64,000 nt of DNA from Chryseobacterium culicis (GCF_002979755.1 NZ_PCPP01000007.1:62001-126000); one strand, 5' to 3'. Counted from the stretch's first letter, positions 50,651 through 61,936 are shown. A program made the numbers and translations. Notes: generated by a model from the sequence alone, not told the origin.

Positions 50651-51502
50651 ATGGTTGCTATTGTAGATAGTGGTTCTACTAAATCGGATTGGGTAATACT
50701 TGATGACTTTAAGAAGGTTTTTCTGAAAACAGAAACAATCGGTTTCAATCCGAATTTTATCAACAGAGAACTTATCGCTCCTGAGATACAGAAAAATAGC
50801 AATCTGATATCGGTTAAAAATTCAATTACCAAAGTATTTTTTTATGGTTCCGGATGTGGTGTGAAAAAAAACTGCGAAACCATAGAGGAAGAACTTAAGA
50901 AAGTTTTTGGAAAAGCAGAGATTATTGTGAAGGAAGATCTGATGGCTGCAGCCTATGCGGCATACAGTGGAAAACCTGCTATCGTGTGCATTCTTGGCAC
51001 AGGATCAAATTCCTGTTTTTTTGACGGTAAAGAGGTAAAGATAGAATTGCCTTCGCTGGGATTCCTGATTGGGGATGAAGGAAGTGGTAGTGCTATCGGA
51101 AAGCAGCTTGTGCGCAGATATTTCATGAAAAAACTGCCTGCAGATCTTCATGAAGAATTTGAAGCAGACTATCAGCTTACTGTAGAAGATGCATTGAAAA
51201 ATATGTATCATACTCCAAGACCGAACGCCTATCTTGCGAATTTTACCAAATTTGTAATCGAAAGAAAAGATCATCCTTATTTTAAAGAAATGGTTTTTGA
51301 AGAAATGAAAAGCTTCTTCGAATATCAGGTTCTCCCTTATGAGGAAGCGCATGATGCCGAGATTAATTTCATCGGTTCAATTGCTTATTATTATGAAAAT
51401 ATACTACGTTCTGTAGCTACAGAACTTAATTTAAATGTGGGACATGTTGTGCAGAAACCAATAGAAAGCTTAGTAGATTACCACATTAAATATATACTTT
51501 AA
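50651..51502 (+). CDS. BadF/BadG-family kinase, probable N-acetylglucosamine kinase
   Basis: A 283-residue protein of the ASKHA fold, BadF/BadG/BcrA/BcrD family. Phosphate-1 motif is VDSGSTKSDWV at residue 5, phosphate-2 is ILGTGSNSC near residue 115 and the GDEGSGSAIGKQLVRRY segment follows. The short N-acetylglucosamine kinase-like length favours an amino-sugar kinase over the larger CoA-reductase activators. The malic enzyme gene is 16 bases downstream. Confidence 0.82.
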   Translation: MVAIVDSGSTKSDWVILDDFKKVFLKTETIGFNPNFINRELIAPEIQKNSNLISVKNSITKVFFYGSGCGVKKNCETIEEELKKVFGKAEIIVKEDLMAAAYAAYSGKPAIVCILGTGSNSCFFDGKEVKIELPSLGFLIGDEGSGSAIGKQLVRRYFMKKLPADLHEEFEADYQLTVEDALKNMYHTPRPNAYLANFTKFVIERKDHPYFKEMVFEEMKSFFEYQVLPYEEAHDAEINFIGSIAYYYENILRSVATELNLNVGHVVQKPIESLVDYHIKYIL

Positions 51503-51518
51503 CAAAAAACCAAATTTT

Positions 51519-53804
51519 ATGTCAAGTAACAACAATCGTGACGAAAAGAACTTTAGCCAGGCAGCGCTAGATTATCATAAAGCAGAACCCAAAGGAAAAA
51601 TTGAAGTAATCCCATCAAAGCCCCACTCTTCTCAAAGAGATTTATCATTGGCTTACTCTCCGGGAGTAGCAGTTCCTTGTATGGAAATTCATGATAAGCC
51701 GGAAACTGTATATGATTATACGGGAAAAGGTAACCTGGTAGCAGTAATTTCTAACGGTACTGCCGTACTTGGACTGGGAGATATCGGTGCTGAAGCTTCA
51801 AAGCCGGTAATGGAGGGGAAAGGACTTTTATTCAAGATCTTTGCAGATATCAACGTTTTTGATATTGAGATTGATGAAAAAGATCCGGATAAATTTATTG
51901 AAATCGTAAAAGGTATTGCTCCTACTTTCGGAGGGATTAACCTGGAAGATATTAAAGCTCCAGAAGCTTTTTATATAGAACAAAGACTGAAAGAGGAATT
52001 AAATATTCCTTTGATGCACGATGACCAGCACGGAACTGCAATTATCTCTGCAGCTGCATTGATCAACTCTTTGCAGATTGCGAATAAAGATATTGATAAA
52101 GTGAAAATGGTGGTGAATGGTGCAGGAGCTGCAGCTATTGCATGTACCAAACTTTATATTTCATTAGGACTGAAAAAAGAAAACGTCCTGATGTGTGACA
52201 GTAAAGGGGTAATCAATCATAAGAGAGAGAACCTTACTCCGGAAAAATTAGATTTCATTGCTCAGACGGATATCGAAACATTAGAAGATGCTGTAAAAGG
52301 ATCTGATGTTTTTGTGGGATTGTCTAAAGGAAACGTAATGACTCCTGAAATGTTGTTGAGCATGGGTGAAAATCCTATTGTATTCGCTTTAGCTAACCCT
52401 GATCCGGAAATTGCTTATGACCTTGCCCTTGACACTCGTAAAGATGTAATCATGGCAACAGGAAGAAGTGATTATCCTAACCAGGTAAACAATGTACTAG
52501 GATTCCCTTATATTTTCCGTGGAGCATTAGATGTACAGGCTACAGGAATTAATGAAGACATGAAACTGGCTGCTGTACATGCCATTGCCGATCTTGCAAA
52601 AGAACCGGTGCCGGAAGCTGTAATTTTAGCATACAACGTTCAGAACTTACAGTTCGGAAGAGAATATTTCATTCCAAAACCGTTTGATAACAGATTGATC
52701 ACAAAAGTATCAAGTGCTGTAGCAAAAGCGGCTATTGAAAGTGGTGTTGCCAGAAAAACCATTACGGATTTTGAAGAATACGAGCACCAGCTTTTAGACA
52801 GAATGGGAAGGGATGAAAGACTGGTAAGAATGATGCAGAGCCGTGCAAAATCCAATCCGAAAAGAATCACCCTTGGAAATGCTGAAGAATACAATGTATT
52901 GAAAGCTGCCCAGATTCTTTATGAAGAAGGAATTGCTTATCCAAGTCTTTTAGGAGATAAAAAATACATCAAGGAGCAAATGGAGCGTTACGGAATTACC
53001 CTGGATGTTCCGATCATTGATCCAAGTGATGACGATCAGAAAGAAAACAGAAAAAAATACAGAGAAACCCTTTGGAAACTTCGTCAGAGAAAAGGAATGA
53101 ACGAGTACAAAGCAAAGAGATATGTACGTCAGAGAGATTATTTCGGACCTTTGATGCTTAAACATGGAGATACTGACGGCCTTATCGTAGGATTCTCAAA
53201 GAACTATACATCAGTTTTACGTCCTGTTTTAGAAGTTATTGAAAAAGATAAAGGAGTAGACAAAGTAGCGGCCATGATGATGATCCTGTCTGAAAAGAAA
53301 CCTATTTTCTTCGCAGATACCTCCATCAACCAAAATCCTACTTCTGAAGATCTTGTGAATATTGCTAAAATGGCAGAATTTACAGTGAAATCTTTTGCTA
53401 TCGAACCAAGGATTGCTATGCTTGGATTTGAAAACTTTGCTGCCATCTCCGAAACTTCTAAAAAAGTAGCAAAAGCAGTAAGTATTCTTCACGAGAAATT
53501 CCCTAAAATGATTGTAGATGGTGAAATTCAACCGGATTTTGCCATGAATGCAGATCACCTGAGTGATTACCCATTCTCAAAATTAGGAACTACACCAGCG
53601 AACACCTTCATCTTCCCGAATCTGGAAAGTGCAAATCTTTCTTACAAAATTCTAAGAGGAATGAAAGTAGCTCAGGTTATCGGGCCTATCTTAATGGGAT
53701 TAAAGCAGCCTGTTCACGTACTTCAGATGCGTTCAAGCGTAGATGAGATTGTAAACCTTGCTACAATTGCTGTTCTTGATGCTCAGAGAAGAGAAAAGAA
53801 ATAA
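51519..53804 (+). CDS. maeB: NADP-dependent malic enzyme with C-terminal phosphotransacetylase-like domain
   Basis: A 761-residue MaeB-type malic enzyme that decarboxylates malate to pyruvate with NADPH. N-terminal part: SLAYSPGVAVPC, DDQHGTAIISAAALINS and the nucleotide fold VVNGAGAAAIACTKLY. Residues ~430-761 are a phosphotransacetylase-like regulatory domain, as in other MaeB proteins. It is co-directional with the kinase upstream and closed by a terminator. Confidence 0.95.
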   Translation: MSSNNNRDEKNFSQAALDYHKAEPKGKIEVIPSKPHSSQRDLSLAYSPGVAVPCMEIHDKPETVYDYTGKGNLVAVISNGTAVLGLGDIGAEASKPVMEGKGLLFKIFADINVFDIEIDEKDPDKFIEIVKGIAPTFGGINLEDIKAPEAFYIEQRLKEELNIPLMHDDQHGTAIISAAALINSLQIANKDIDKVKMVVNGAGAAAIACTKLYISLGLKKENVLMCDSKGVINHKRENLTPEKLDFIAQTDIETLEDAVKGSDVFVGLSKGNVMTPEMLLSMGENPIVFALANPDPEIAYDLALDTRKDVIMATGRSDYPNQVNNVLGFPYIFRGALDVQATGINEDMKLAAVHAIADLAKEPVPEAVILAYNVQNLQFGREYFIPKPFDNRLITKVSSAVAKAAIESGVARKTITDFEEYEHQLLDRMGRDERLVRMMQSRAKSNPKRITLGNAEEYNVLKAAQILYEEGIAYPSLLGDKKYIKEQMERYGITLDVPIIDPSDDDQKENRKKYRETLWKLRQRKGMNEYKAKRYVRQRDYFGPLMLKHGDTDGLIVGFSKNYTSVLRPVLEVIEKDKGVDKVAAMMMILSEKKPIFFADTSINQNPTSEDLVNIAKMAEFTVKSFAIEPRIAMLGFENFAAISETSKKVAKAVSILHEKFPKMIVDGEIQPDFAMNADHLSDYPFSKLGTTPANTFIFPNLESANLSYKILRGMKVAQVIGPILMGLKQPVHVLQMRSSVDEIVNLATIAVLDAQRREKK

Positions 53805-53886
53805 TACAAACAATTGAAGGGGAACTGGAAATCAGTAATCCTTTCATTTGTTTAAAAAATGACACGTTAAACAGTGTACAGATAGT

Positions 53887-53920
53887 AAAAAGACTCCATA
53901 TTTTGGAGTCTTTTGTTTTT
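53887..53920 (+). terminator. Terminator after maeB
   Basis: Stem AAAAGACTCCA / TGGAGTCTTTT with a six-base loop and GTTTTT downstream. Confidence 0.85.
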
Positions 53921-54004
53921 ATGTTAATTCCTTGAATTCTTATTTGAAATTTAAGTTAAAAATCATTCGCACGTCAAATGAAAACATTAATTAGTTTAAA
54001 TTGC

Positions 54005-54013
54005 TATATTTGG
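54005..54013 (+). promoter_or_regulatory. -7 promoter box upstream of ruvA
   Basis: TATATTTGG lies 18 bases before the ruvA start; it matches TAnnTTTG. The TTTAAAT upstream is a weak -33 match. Confidence 0.5.
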
Positions 54014-54031
54014 GAGTTTTAAAAATTAATA

Positions 54032-54616
54032 ATGATATTTTCTTTACAAGGCACTGTTCAAGAACTTACGCCTACCTACGCTGTCATTAATGTACAAGGA
54101 GTTGGTTACTACGTGGGAATCAGTTTGATGACCTCACAAACGCTGGTTTTGAATCAGCAGACCTTTTTATTTATCCAGCAGATCATCCGTGAAGATGCCC
54201 ATCTTCTCTTTGGATTTAACACACGTTCAGAAAAAGAAATGTTCAATCTGTTAATAAGCGTTAATGGAGTAGGAGCTGTTTCAGCACTTATTCTATTGTC
54301 TACATTAAGCCTTGATGAGATTGCTTCTGCCATACTTTCCGGAAACAGCGCATTGATCCAAAAAGCCAAAGGAATCGGTGCTAAAACTGCTGAAAGAATT
54401 ATCGTAGATCTTAAAGATAAAGTACAGAAATACAGTGATCCGAATGCGAACATTTCTGTAATGGCGGATAATAAAATTAAGGAAGAATCGTTATCTGCAT
54501 TAGAAGTTTTAGGCATTCCTAAACGAACGAGCGAGAAGATTGCGGATAGAATTATAAAACAAAATCCAAGCATCTCGGTAGAAGAATTGGTTAAACAAAT
54601 CTTAAAAAACATTTAA
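54032..54616 (+). CDS. ruvA: Holliday junction branch migration protein RuvA
   Basis: A 194-residue RuvA. N-terminal OB fold MIFSLQGTVQELTPTYAVINVQGVGYYV, two helix-hairpin-helix motifs (LISVNGVGAVSALILLS and AKGIGAKTAERIIVDLKDK), and a C-terminal three-helix domain (ALEVLGIPKRTSEKIADRI). It binds Holliday junctions and loads RuvB. sprA follows immediately, a common flavobacterial order. Confidence 0.96.
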   Translation: MIFSLQGTVQELTPTYAVINVQGVGYYVGISLMTSQTLVLNQQTFLFIQQIIREDAHLLFGFNTRSEKEMFNLLISVNGVGAVSALILLSTLSLDEIASAILSGNSALIQKAKGIGAKTAERIIVDLKDKVQKYSDPNANISVMADNKIKEESLSALEVLGIPKRTSEKIADRIIKQNPSISVEELVKQILKNI

Positions 54617-54622
54617 CATTTG

Positions 54623-57600
54623 GTGGCGAATATTAAGCATCTTAACATATTTTTGTTCCTGTCGTTCCTGTGTATGTCTGTCAGTGCTTTTGCACAGGCA
54701 CAGAAAGATACAGCGATCATAAGAAAACAATATGAAGTGGCCGACCCTACGAGGTACGAAGCCTATTACGACATAAAAACCGGGATGTACTATGTGTATC
54801 CCAAAATCGGAAATACCATTACAGGTCCTCCTACAGCCATGTCTCCGGAAGAATATAAAGAATATATGCTTGCCAGCCAGACAAAAGCTTATTACAAGGA
54901 GAAATCTGATAAATATAACCTTCTCTTCAGAAAAGACAGATCCGATGCGAGAAAGCAGGGGCTAATTCCTTCATTGTTAATTAATAACAGGCTTTTTGAA
55001 ACGATTTTCGGAGGTAACAAAATTGAAATCATCCCTTCAGGGTATGCATCCCTTGATTTTGCAGGACTTTACCAGAAAATTGATAACCCGATGATCCTGC
55101 CGCAAAACAGGACCAGTTTTACCTTTGATATCGATCAGAGAATTCAGCTGGGATTATTGGGGAAAGTAGGGGAAAACCTTCAGTTAAAGGCCAATTATGA
55201 TACCCAGAGTGGTTTTGCTTTTGAAAACAGAATGAATCTTGTTTGGCAGGCAAAAGGAAGCTGGAAAGATCTTCAAAGTAAAGGTCTTGGAAATGTAGAT
55301 AAGCCCAACGAAGGAGGAGAAGATAAAATTATCAAAAGAGTTGAATTTGGTAACGTAAATATGCCGCTTTCAACCAGCCTTATCCGTGGTTCACAATCAT
55401 TGTTCGGGGTGAAAACAGAGTTTCAGTTAGGAAAAACATTTGGAACGGTTGTCCTTTCCCAGCAACAGGGAGAGGCTCGTAATATTGTAGTACAGGGTGG
55501 TGGTGTGATGAACAACTTTAAAGTCAATGCGATTGACTATGAAGAAAACCAGCACTTCTTTTTAGGCCATTATTTCCTGAACAAGTATGATGATGCCTTA
55601 CTTAATTATCCACAGATCAACTCCACAATCAATATTACCAGAATGGAAGTCTGGGTACTTGATCAGGGGAACAGTAATCTCGCTTATCAAAAAAGTATTA
55701 TCGGGATCAGAGACCTTGGAGAAGGTCCTGGAGGAGTTACTCTGCCGGATAACTCGCTGAACGGATTATATGATGAGGTATCAGTTGTAGCCGGAACAAG
55801 AGAAGCAGGGAAAAATTACAATGCTCTTTTTCAAGGGCATGTCTTCCCGGGAACACCTACTCCCTATAATAACGGAGAAGAATTTCTTCTTGCTACAAAA
55901 GCAAGAAAACTGAATGCTAATGAATTTACCTACCAACCTCAGTTAGGATATATTTCATTAAATCAAAAGCTTAATGACCAGCAGCTTTTAGCCGTTTCCT
56001 ACTCTTATACGGTTAACGGAAGTAATAAAGTATACAAAGTAGGAGAGTTCTCTGAAGAAAGCCCGGTGTTGATCACCAAAGTATTGAGAGTAAATAATAA
56101 AGTGAACACTCAATCTCCGATGTGGGACCTGATGATGAAGAATGTTTATTCTATGGATGCAGGACAGGTATCTCCCGATGGTTTTATTCTTAATGTTTAT
56201 TACAGAGATCCAAAAACAGGAGGTAAAGTAAACTATCTTCCTGACACTCCTGTAAAAGATCAGAACTTATTGAAGTTATTCAACTGGGATCGTCTCAACA
56301 TGAACGGTGATATCCAGAACAATAAAGACGGAAGTAAAGGAGACGGTATTTTCGACTTTGTCAATGGGATTACCATCAGACCGGAAACAGGAAGAGTGAT
56401 TTTTACCAAAGTACAGCCTTTCGGTAAATTTCTGGAAGCAAAATTAGGTACAAGTGATCCTCAATATGTATTTCAGGATCTTTATACCAAACAAAAACAA
56501 CAAGCGTCCGCCAGTAACCTTTCTCAGAGGTATACCATGGAAGGCCGTTATAAAGGTGTTCAGGGACAAGGTATTTCTCTGGGAGCAGTAAACGTTCCTC
56601 AGGGATCAGTAAAAGTAGCTGCAAATGGAGTACAGCTTACAGAAGGTGTAGACTATACGGTAGACTATATGCTTGGTACGGTTACGATCATTAATGAAAA
56701 TGTAAAACAGTCCGGACAGGCAATCAATATTTCACTTGAAAACCAATTGACATTTAATACCCAAAGAAAAAGATTCTTAGGATTAAATTTAGAAAGAAGA
56801 TTTAGTGAAAACTTTATCTTAGGAGGAACAGTGATCAATTACTCTGAGTCTCCACTAACCCAGAAAGTAAACTTCGGACAGGAGGCGGTAAACAATACCA
56901 TGGCAGGGATCAACTTGATGTACAACAATCAGGCTCCTTACCTTACAAGATTGACCAACAAACTTCCAATGGTAAAAACGGAAGCTCCATCCAACTTAAA
57001 CTTCAAGATGGAAGCGGCGTACTTATTACCTGGATTGAATAAAGGCACAAACAACCAGTCTTACATTGATGATTTTGAACAAACAACTTCTAAAATATCA
57101 TTAAAAGAACCGGCAGCATGGAGCCTTGCTTCAAAACCGGAAAAAAATACACTGCCACCATTTAATACAGTGCCAGGAGATGACGATATAACAAGTGGAT
57201 ATGGAAGAGGATTATTAACATGGTATAATATCGACCCTAGATTCTGGGGCGTTGGAGGAAAAGCACCTGCAGGAGTTACTCCACAGTCTGTATCCAATCA
57301 TGCTTCCAGAAGAGTACAATATTCGGAGATTTATAATAACAGAGATTTCGTAGCAGGAGAACAAACCTTTACGAATACTTTCGATATTTCATATTTCCCT
57401 AAAGAAAAAGGACCATACAACGTAAATCCATTAACGGAACAGGCACAAAGTAGATGGGCGGGGATCATGAGATCGATCAGTGTTCCCAACTTTGTTACTT
57501 CAAACATTGAATACGTTGAATTCTGGATGATGGATCCCTATGCAGACGGTAAAACACTGGGTACTGATCCAAAACTTTTACTTCACTTAGGAAACGTTTC

Positions 57601-60600
57601 TGAAGATGTATTGAAGGATGGGAAAATGCAGTATGAAAATGGATTGCCAACTCCAGGTACACCATCTTCTACAACGAATTCAAACTGGGGAATACAGCCA
57701 AAACAACCACCAATTTTATATGCCTTTTCTACAGAAGGAGAAGACAGAAAAGTGCAGGATGCAGGATATGACGGTCTTACTTCTGATCAGGAAGCGATGA
57801 GATTCGGAAATACTTTTGTAAACCCGGTAACCAATATTGCTGACCCTGCAGTGGATGACTTTGTATTCTATCTTTCTGATAAATTTACAGGAAGTCAGGC
57901 TGCTTCAGTCGTAGAGAGATACAAGTATTTCAGAAATCCTGAAGGAAACTCAGAAGCCAACTCTCTGAATGTGGCTTCACAAACTCCGGATGCTGAAGAT
58001 ATCAATAAAGACTACAACCTTGATCAGACTGAAAACTATAATCAGTATGTGATCAAACTTGATAAGCAAAGTTTAGCGCTGGGAGGAAACAATATTGTAG
58101 ATGTAAAAACAGTAAAAGCAACATTCCAGAACGGACAGTCTTCAGATGTTAAATGGTACCTGTTTAGAATTCCTGTAGCAAATTATGATCCAGCTGAAGG
58201 TACACACGAAGATGAAGTATTAAATAACGTAAGATTTGCAAGGTTGATGCTTGCAGGATTTGATCAGACCTCTACTCTGAGATTCGGAACAATGGATCTT
58301 GTAAGATCAGACTGGAGAAAGTATACAGGTAAAATTGCAAGTTTAAATGTTACTAATCCAGAAGAAGGAACAGGAACTGTGACAGATCCTAATTTTGAAA
58401 TAGGAAGTGTAAATATTGAAGAAAATGCATTAAACAAACCTCCATATGTATTGCCTCCGGGAATTGACAGACAGGTATTGAGTGGAAATGCAGGAGCGCA
58501 GAGACAGAATGAAGCTTCACTTTACATGAAAGTAAAAGAGCTTAAAACTGAGGCAAGAGGTGTGTTCAAAAATACAACGTTGGATATGAGAAGATACAAA
58601 AAGCTGAAGCTGTTTGTGCACGCTCATGATCCGGAAAATAGAGATTTAAATGTAGGGTCATATGATCCTAAGACAAAATTCTTTATTCGTTTTGGAAGTG
58701 ACGCGACTGATAACTATTATGAATATGAATCTACAATGAAGCTTACTTCTACAACTGCTACAGCTCCTATGGAGATCTGGCCGATGGAAAATGAAGTTGA
58801 TTTTGATGTTCAGAACTTTGTAGATGCTAAAATCAGAAGGGACAAATCGGGTGTTGCAATCACGAATAGAACAATGGATCTTGTCTATCAGGAACCGTAT
58901 AAAAATATTTATATAAAAGGTAGACCAAGTTTAGGAAATATTACCACCATTATGATTGGGGTAAGAAATGCAGATCCAAGAACAAATTCTACTATCACAA
59001 GAGTTCTATGGGTAAACGAAATCCGTCTTTCTGAAATTGAAAATGATGGAGGATATGCAGGAAATGCCAGCTTAAACTTTAATATGGGAGACCTGGCAAC
59101 AGTGAATGCCAATGCCTCTTATACCTCAGTTGGTTTCGGGAATATTGATTCAAAACCTGCTGAAAGAACCCAGTCTACTCAATCAGCATTCAGTATTAAT
59201 ACGGCGATTAATGTAGATAAATTCCTTCCTGAAAAAACCGGAGTGAAGATTCCTTTAAACTATTCTTACTCGCAGACTATTGAAGATCCAAAGTACAACC
59301 CTCTGGATACCGACGTAGAATTCAATAAAGCTCCGAACAAAGATCAATTGAAAAAGGTAGCGAGAACATATACTCAACAGAGAAGTATAGGTGTGGTTAA
59401 TATGCATAAAGAAAGAGTAAATCCAAATAAAAAGTCTAAGTTTTATGATATTGAAAACGTTTCAGTAACGGCTGTTTATAACGATGATTATTTCAGAGAC
59501 ATCTATACCAAGAGAAATTACAGACAGTATCTGAGAGGATATATTGATTATAACTACACGTTTAAACCGTGGGTACTTAAGCCTTTCAACAAGATGATCA
59601 GTGATACGGCAAAGTCTACAAAATATCTGAGATGGGTGAAGGAATTCAATATTAACCCAATTCCTACAAGAATATCTTTCAGAACTGAAATCGACAGAAA
59701 TTACAACGAGCTTGAGTTCAGAAATGTGGAAGCTATCCTGAATGGTGACATGAACAATAATTTTGATGCTATCAGAAACAGAAACTTCTTCTTTGGATGG
59801 CAGTATGGATTAGGATTCAATTTCACAAAATCATTAAAACTGGAAATCAACTCTGCAACCAGAACGCTGAATGATAATCTGGATGTGAATTCGATGGACA
59901 ACAAGTCAATCTTCGGAAATGTATTCAGAGCAGGAAGACCGGTATTGTATAACCACAGAGCACAGTTAAACTATAAATTACCATTCCAGTATCTGCCTTA
60001 TCTGGACTTTATTGATGCGGAAGTAGGATATGGATTTACCTATAACTGGGCGGCGAGATCTACTTCGTTGACTGGATTTGTGGATCCTAACAACAATAAT
60101 AAAACAACAAGTTTAGGATCTATAGGCCAGAATACGAATGTTATTCAGGCAACAGCTTCTGCAGATCTTCCGAAGTTCTTTGGCCAGTTTAATTATTTCA
60201 AAAATATTAATGCCAAACTTCAGAAACGCAGACAGGAAATGGACTCTCTGAATAATGTGTATGCGAAACAGTGGGAGAAAAACAGATACAGGTATAAGAA
60301 ATATAAATTTAAGAATAAGCTTACTCCACTTCAAAGTGCAGCATTCTTACTGACTTCTTTCAAACAGTTAAACGTAAGTTATAACGAAACGAATGGAACA
60401 GTACTTCCGGGACTAATATCAGCTCCAAACTGGTATGGATCTGGACAGACACTTGGAGGGCCAACTCTAGGATTCCTTTTAGGATCACAAGCTGACATCA
60501 GAAGAACAGTAATGGAAAACGGATGGGTGAGTGACTCTAATTATATGACGGATCCATATGTAAGAATGTCGACCAAAGAATTGAGAGCCGACTTACAGGT

Positions 60601-61717
60601 GATGCCGATGAATGATTTAAGAGTTGACCTTAATGTGTTGCATACTTTTAACAGTAACTTCTCACATACAGGATTTAACTATATCAATGGTGGGGTTTCT
60701 GATCCTGACTTTACATTTGCTAGTGAGATGACAACGTATTCCAATACGACGATGCTTCTTAGCACATCATTTAAAGATGGGCAGGCAGTTTACCAGGCGA
60801 TCAGAGAAAATGCGAGAGCTCTTTCTCAACAACTGGGAGATCCGGGAGCAGTATTGGATAACAACGGATTTGCTAAGCATTACAGCATTGGAAATGCCTA
60901 TGTATTGATTCCTGCCTTTAGAGCAGCGATGGAAGGAAAATCAGTGACGCCTATGGGCAATCCTAAAAAATCAGGATTCCCGTTACCAAACTGGAGAATT
61001 ACCTATTCCGGATTGAAAAATATCCCGATGATCAGCGGGCAGTTCACGAAGTTTGATATCTTACATGCCTATACCGCCACCTATACGGCAACAGGTATTC
61101 AGAGTAACGTAGATTATCACGGTAACCCGAACGGATATTATCAGACAGTAGATAATGCAGGTAATGTGGTCAAAGATGGAGGTGATAAAATTAACCCGTA
61201 TACATTCGCCCAGGTGGGATATGTAGAATCTTTCTCACCGCTTATTGGAGTAGATGTTACCATGAGAAACAATATGCAGTTCGGAATACAGTACAACAGA
61301 ACCAGAATGATGGTACTGGGGTTAGTTAACCAGACGCTTACCGAAGATGCCAATACAGAATATGTAGTAAGACTTGGGTATATTATCAGAAACTTCAGAT
61401 TAGGAACAGCCAATATCAGAGGAAGAGGAACAAGAGGAAAAGGAAGTGACCTTAACATCAGAGGAGATATTTCATTAAGAGACAGTAAAACATCCATTAT
61501 GAATATTCTGTTAAATGATGCACAGGTTACAGGAGGACAGAGATTGATGAATATCAAACTTTCCGCAGACTATAACGTTTCCGAAAACCTGAACCTGAGA
61601 GTATTCTACGAACAGATGACCTCAAAGTATAAGATCTCTACAGCATTCCCACTGTCTACAGTGAGAGCAGGTATTTCTGCCACATTTACATTCGGAGATT
61701 CCGGAGGTGGATTCTAA
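54623..61717 (+). CDS. sprA: T9SS outer-membrane translocon protein SprA
   Basis: A ~2364-residue SprA (Sov) protein, the giant outer-membrane barrel that forms the T9SS export pore. A signal peptide to about AFAQ is followed by the SprA N-terminal region (ADPTRYEAYYDIKTGMYYVYPKIG, residue ~40), large periplasmic and barrel parts (YIDDFEQTTSKISL near residue 815), and a barrel end RAGISATFTFGDSGGGF. No ATG fits the N-terminus: TTG at 54620 or GTG at 54623 are the only choices, and I use GTG. It follows ruvA by a few bases and ends at a strong terminator. It should export the window's T9SS cargo. Confidence 0.95.
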   Translation: MANIKHLNIFLFLSFLCMSVSAFAQAQKDTAIIRKQYEVADPTRYEAYYDIKTGMYYVYPKIGNTITGPPTAMSPEEYKEYMLASQTKAYYKEKSDKYNLLFRKDRSDARKQGLIPSLLINNRLFETIFGGNKIEIIPSGYASLDFAGLYQKIDNPMILPQNRTSFTFDIDQRIQLGLLGKVGENLQLKANYDTQSGFAFENRMNLVWQAKGSWKDLQSKGLGNVDKPNEGGEDKIIKRVEFGNVNMPLSTSLIRGSQSLFGVKTEFQLGKTFGTVVLSQQQGEARNIVVQGGGVMNNFKVNAIDYEENQHFFLGHYFLNKYDDALLNYPQINSTINITRMEVWVLDQGNSNLAYQKSIIGIRDLGEGPGGVTLPDNSLNGLYDEVSVVAGTREAGKNYNALFQGHVFPGTPTPYNNGEEFLLATKARKLNANEFTYQPQLGYISLNQKLNDQQLLAVSYSYTVNGSNKVYKVGEFSEESPVLITKVLRVNNKVNTQSPMWDLMMKNVYSMDAGQVSPDGFILNVYYRDPKTGGKVNYLPDTPVKDQNLLKLFNWDRLNMNGDIQNNKDGSKGDGIFDFVNGITIRPETGRVIFTKVQPFGKFLEAKLGTSDPQYVFQDLYTKQKQQASASNLSQRYTMEGRYKGVQGQGISLGAVNVPQGSVKVAANGVQLTEGVDYTVDYMLGTVTIINENVKQSGQAINISLENQLTFNTQRKRFLGLNLERRFSENFILGGTVINYSESPLTQKVNFGQEAVNNTMAGINLMYNNQAPYLTRLTNKLPMVKTEAPSNLNFKMEAAYLLPGLNKGTNNQSYIDDFEQTTSKISLKEPAAWSLASKPEKNTLPPFNTVPGDDDITSGYGRGLLTWYNIDPRFWGVGGKAPAGVTPQSVSNHASRRVQYSEIYNNRDFVAGEQTFTNTFDISYFPKEKGPYNVNPLTEQAQSRWAGIMRSISVPNFVTSNIEYVEFWMMDPYADGKTLGTDPKLLLHLGNVSEDVLKDGKMQYENGLPTPGTPSSTTNSNWGIQPKQPPILYAFSTEGEDRKVQDAGYDGLTSDQEAMRFGNTFVNPVTNIADPAVDDFVFYLSDKFTGSQAASVVERYKYFRNPEGNSEANSLNVASQTPDAEDINKDYNLDQTENYNQYVIKLDKQSLALGGNNIVDVKTVKATFQNGQSSDVKWYLFRIPVANYDPAEGTHEDEVLNNVRFARLMLAGFDQTSTLRFGTMDLVRSDWRKYTGKIASLNVTNPEEGTGTVTDPNFEIGSVNIEENALNKPPYVLPPGIDRQVLSGNAGAQRQNEASLYMKVKELKTEARGVFKNTTLDMRRYKKLKLFVHAHDPENRDLNVGSYDPKTKFFIRFGSDATDNYYEYESTMKLTSTTATAPMEIWPMENEVDFDVQNFVDAKIRRDKSGVAITNRTMDLVYQEPYKNIYIKGRPSLGNITTIMIGVRNADPRTNSTITRVLWVNEIRLSEIENDGGYAGNASLNFNMGDLATVNANASYTSVGFGNIDSKPAERTQSTQSAFSINTAINVDKFLPEKTGVKIPLNYSYSQTIEDPKYNPLDTDVEFNKAPNKDQLKKVARTYTQQRSIGVVNMHKERVNPNKKSKFYDIENVSVTAVYNDDYFRDIYTKRNYRQYLRGYIDYNYTFKPWVLKPFNKMISDTAKSTKYLRWVKEFNINPIPTRISFRTEIDRNYNELEFRNVEAILNGDMNNNFDAIRNRNFFFGWQYGLGFNFTKSLKLEINSATRTLNDNLDVNSMDNKSIFGNVFRAGRPVLYNHRAQLNYKLPFQYLPYLDFIDAEVGYGFTYNWAARSTSLTGFVDPNNNNKTTSLGSIGQNTNVIQATASADLPKFFGQFNYFKNINAKLQKRRQEMDSLNNVYAKQWEKNRYRYKKYKFKNKLTPLQSAAFLLTSFKQLNVSYNETNGTVLPGLISAPNWYGSGQTLGGPTLGFLLGSQADIRRTVMENGWVSDSNYMTDPYVRMSTKELRADLQVMPMNDLRVDLNVLHTFNSNFSHTGFNYINGGVSDPDFTFASEMTTYSNTTMLLSTSFKDGQAVYQAIRENARALSQQLGDPGAVLDNNGFAKHYSIGNAYVLIPAFRAAMEGKSVTPMGNPKKSGFPLPNWRITYSGLKNIPMISGQFTKFDILHAYTATYTATGIQSNVDYHGNPNGYYQTVDNAGNVVKDGGDKINPYTFAQVGYVESFSPLIGVDVTMRNNMQFGIQYNRTRMMVLGLVNQTLTEDANTEYVVRLGYIIRNFRLGTANIRGRGTRGKGSDLNIRGDISLRDSKTSIMNILLNDAQVTGGQRLMNIKLSADYNVSENLNLRVFYEQMTSKYKISTAFPLSTVRAGISATFTFGDSGGGF

Positions 61718-61739
61718 GAATAATAAATTAATACAAAAA

Positions 61740-61772
61740 AAATATCCCTTTCAAAAAGGGATATTTTTTTTT
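61740..61772 (+). terminator. Terminator after sprA
   Basis: AAATATCCCTTT / AAAGGGATATTT stem with a very short loop and a T8 tail. Confidence 0.9.
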
Positions 61773-61936
61773 AATAATAATTATTAATACGACATGTTTT
61801 GTCGTTGTAATGGGATATTTTTGTGGTATCAATTAATACCATGAATTCATTTAAATAAGAGTGTATTGTAATTCTCGATTTCATGAATTAATTGATTTGA
61901 AATTATTTAATTATACTAAAAAATTAATTTAAATTT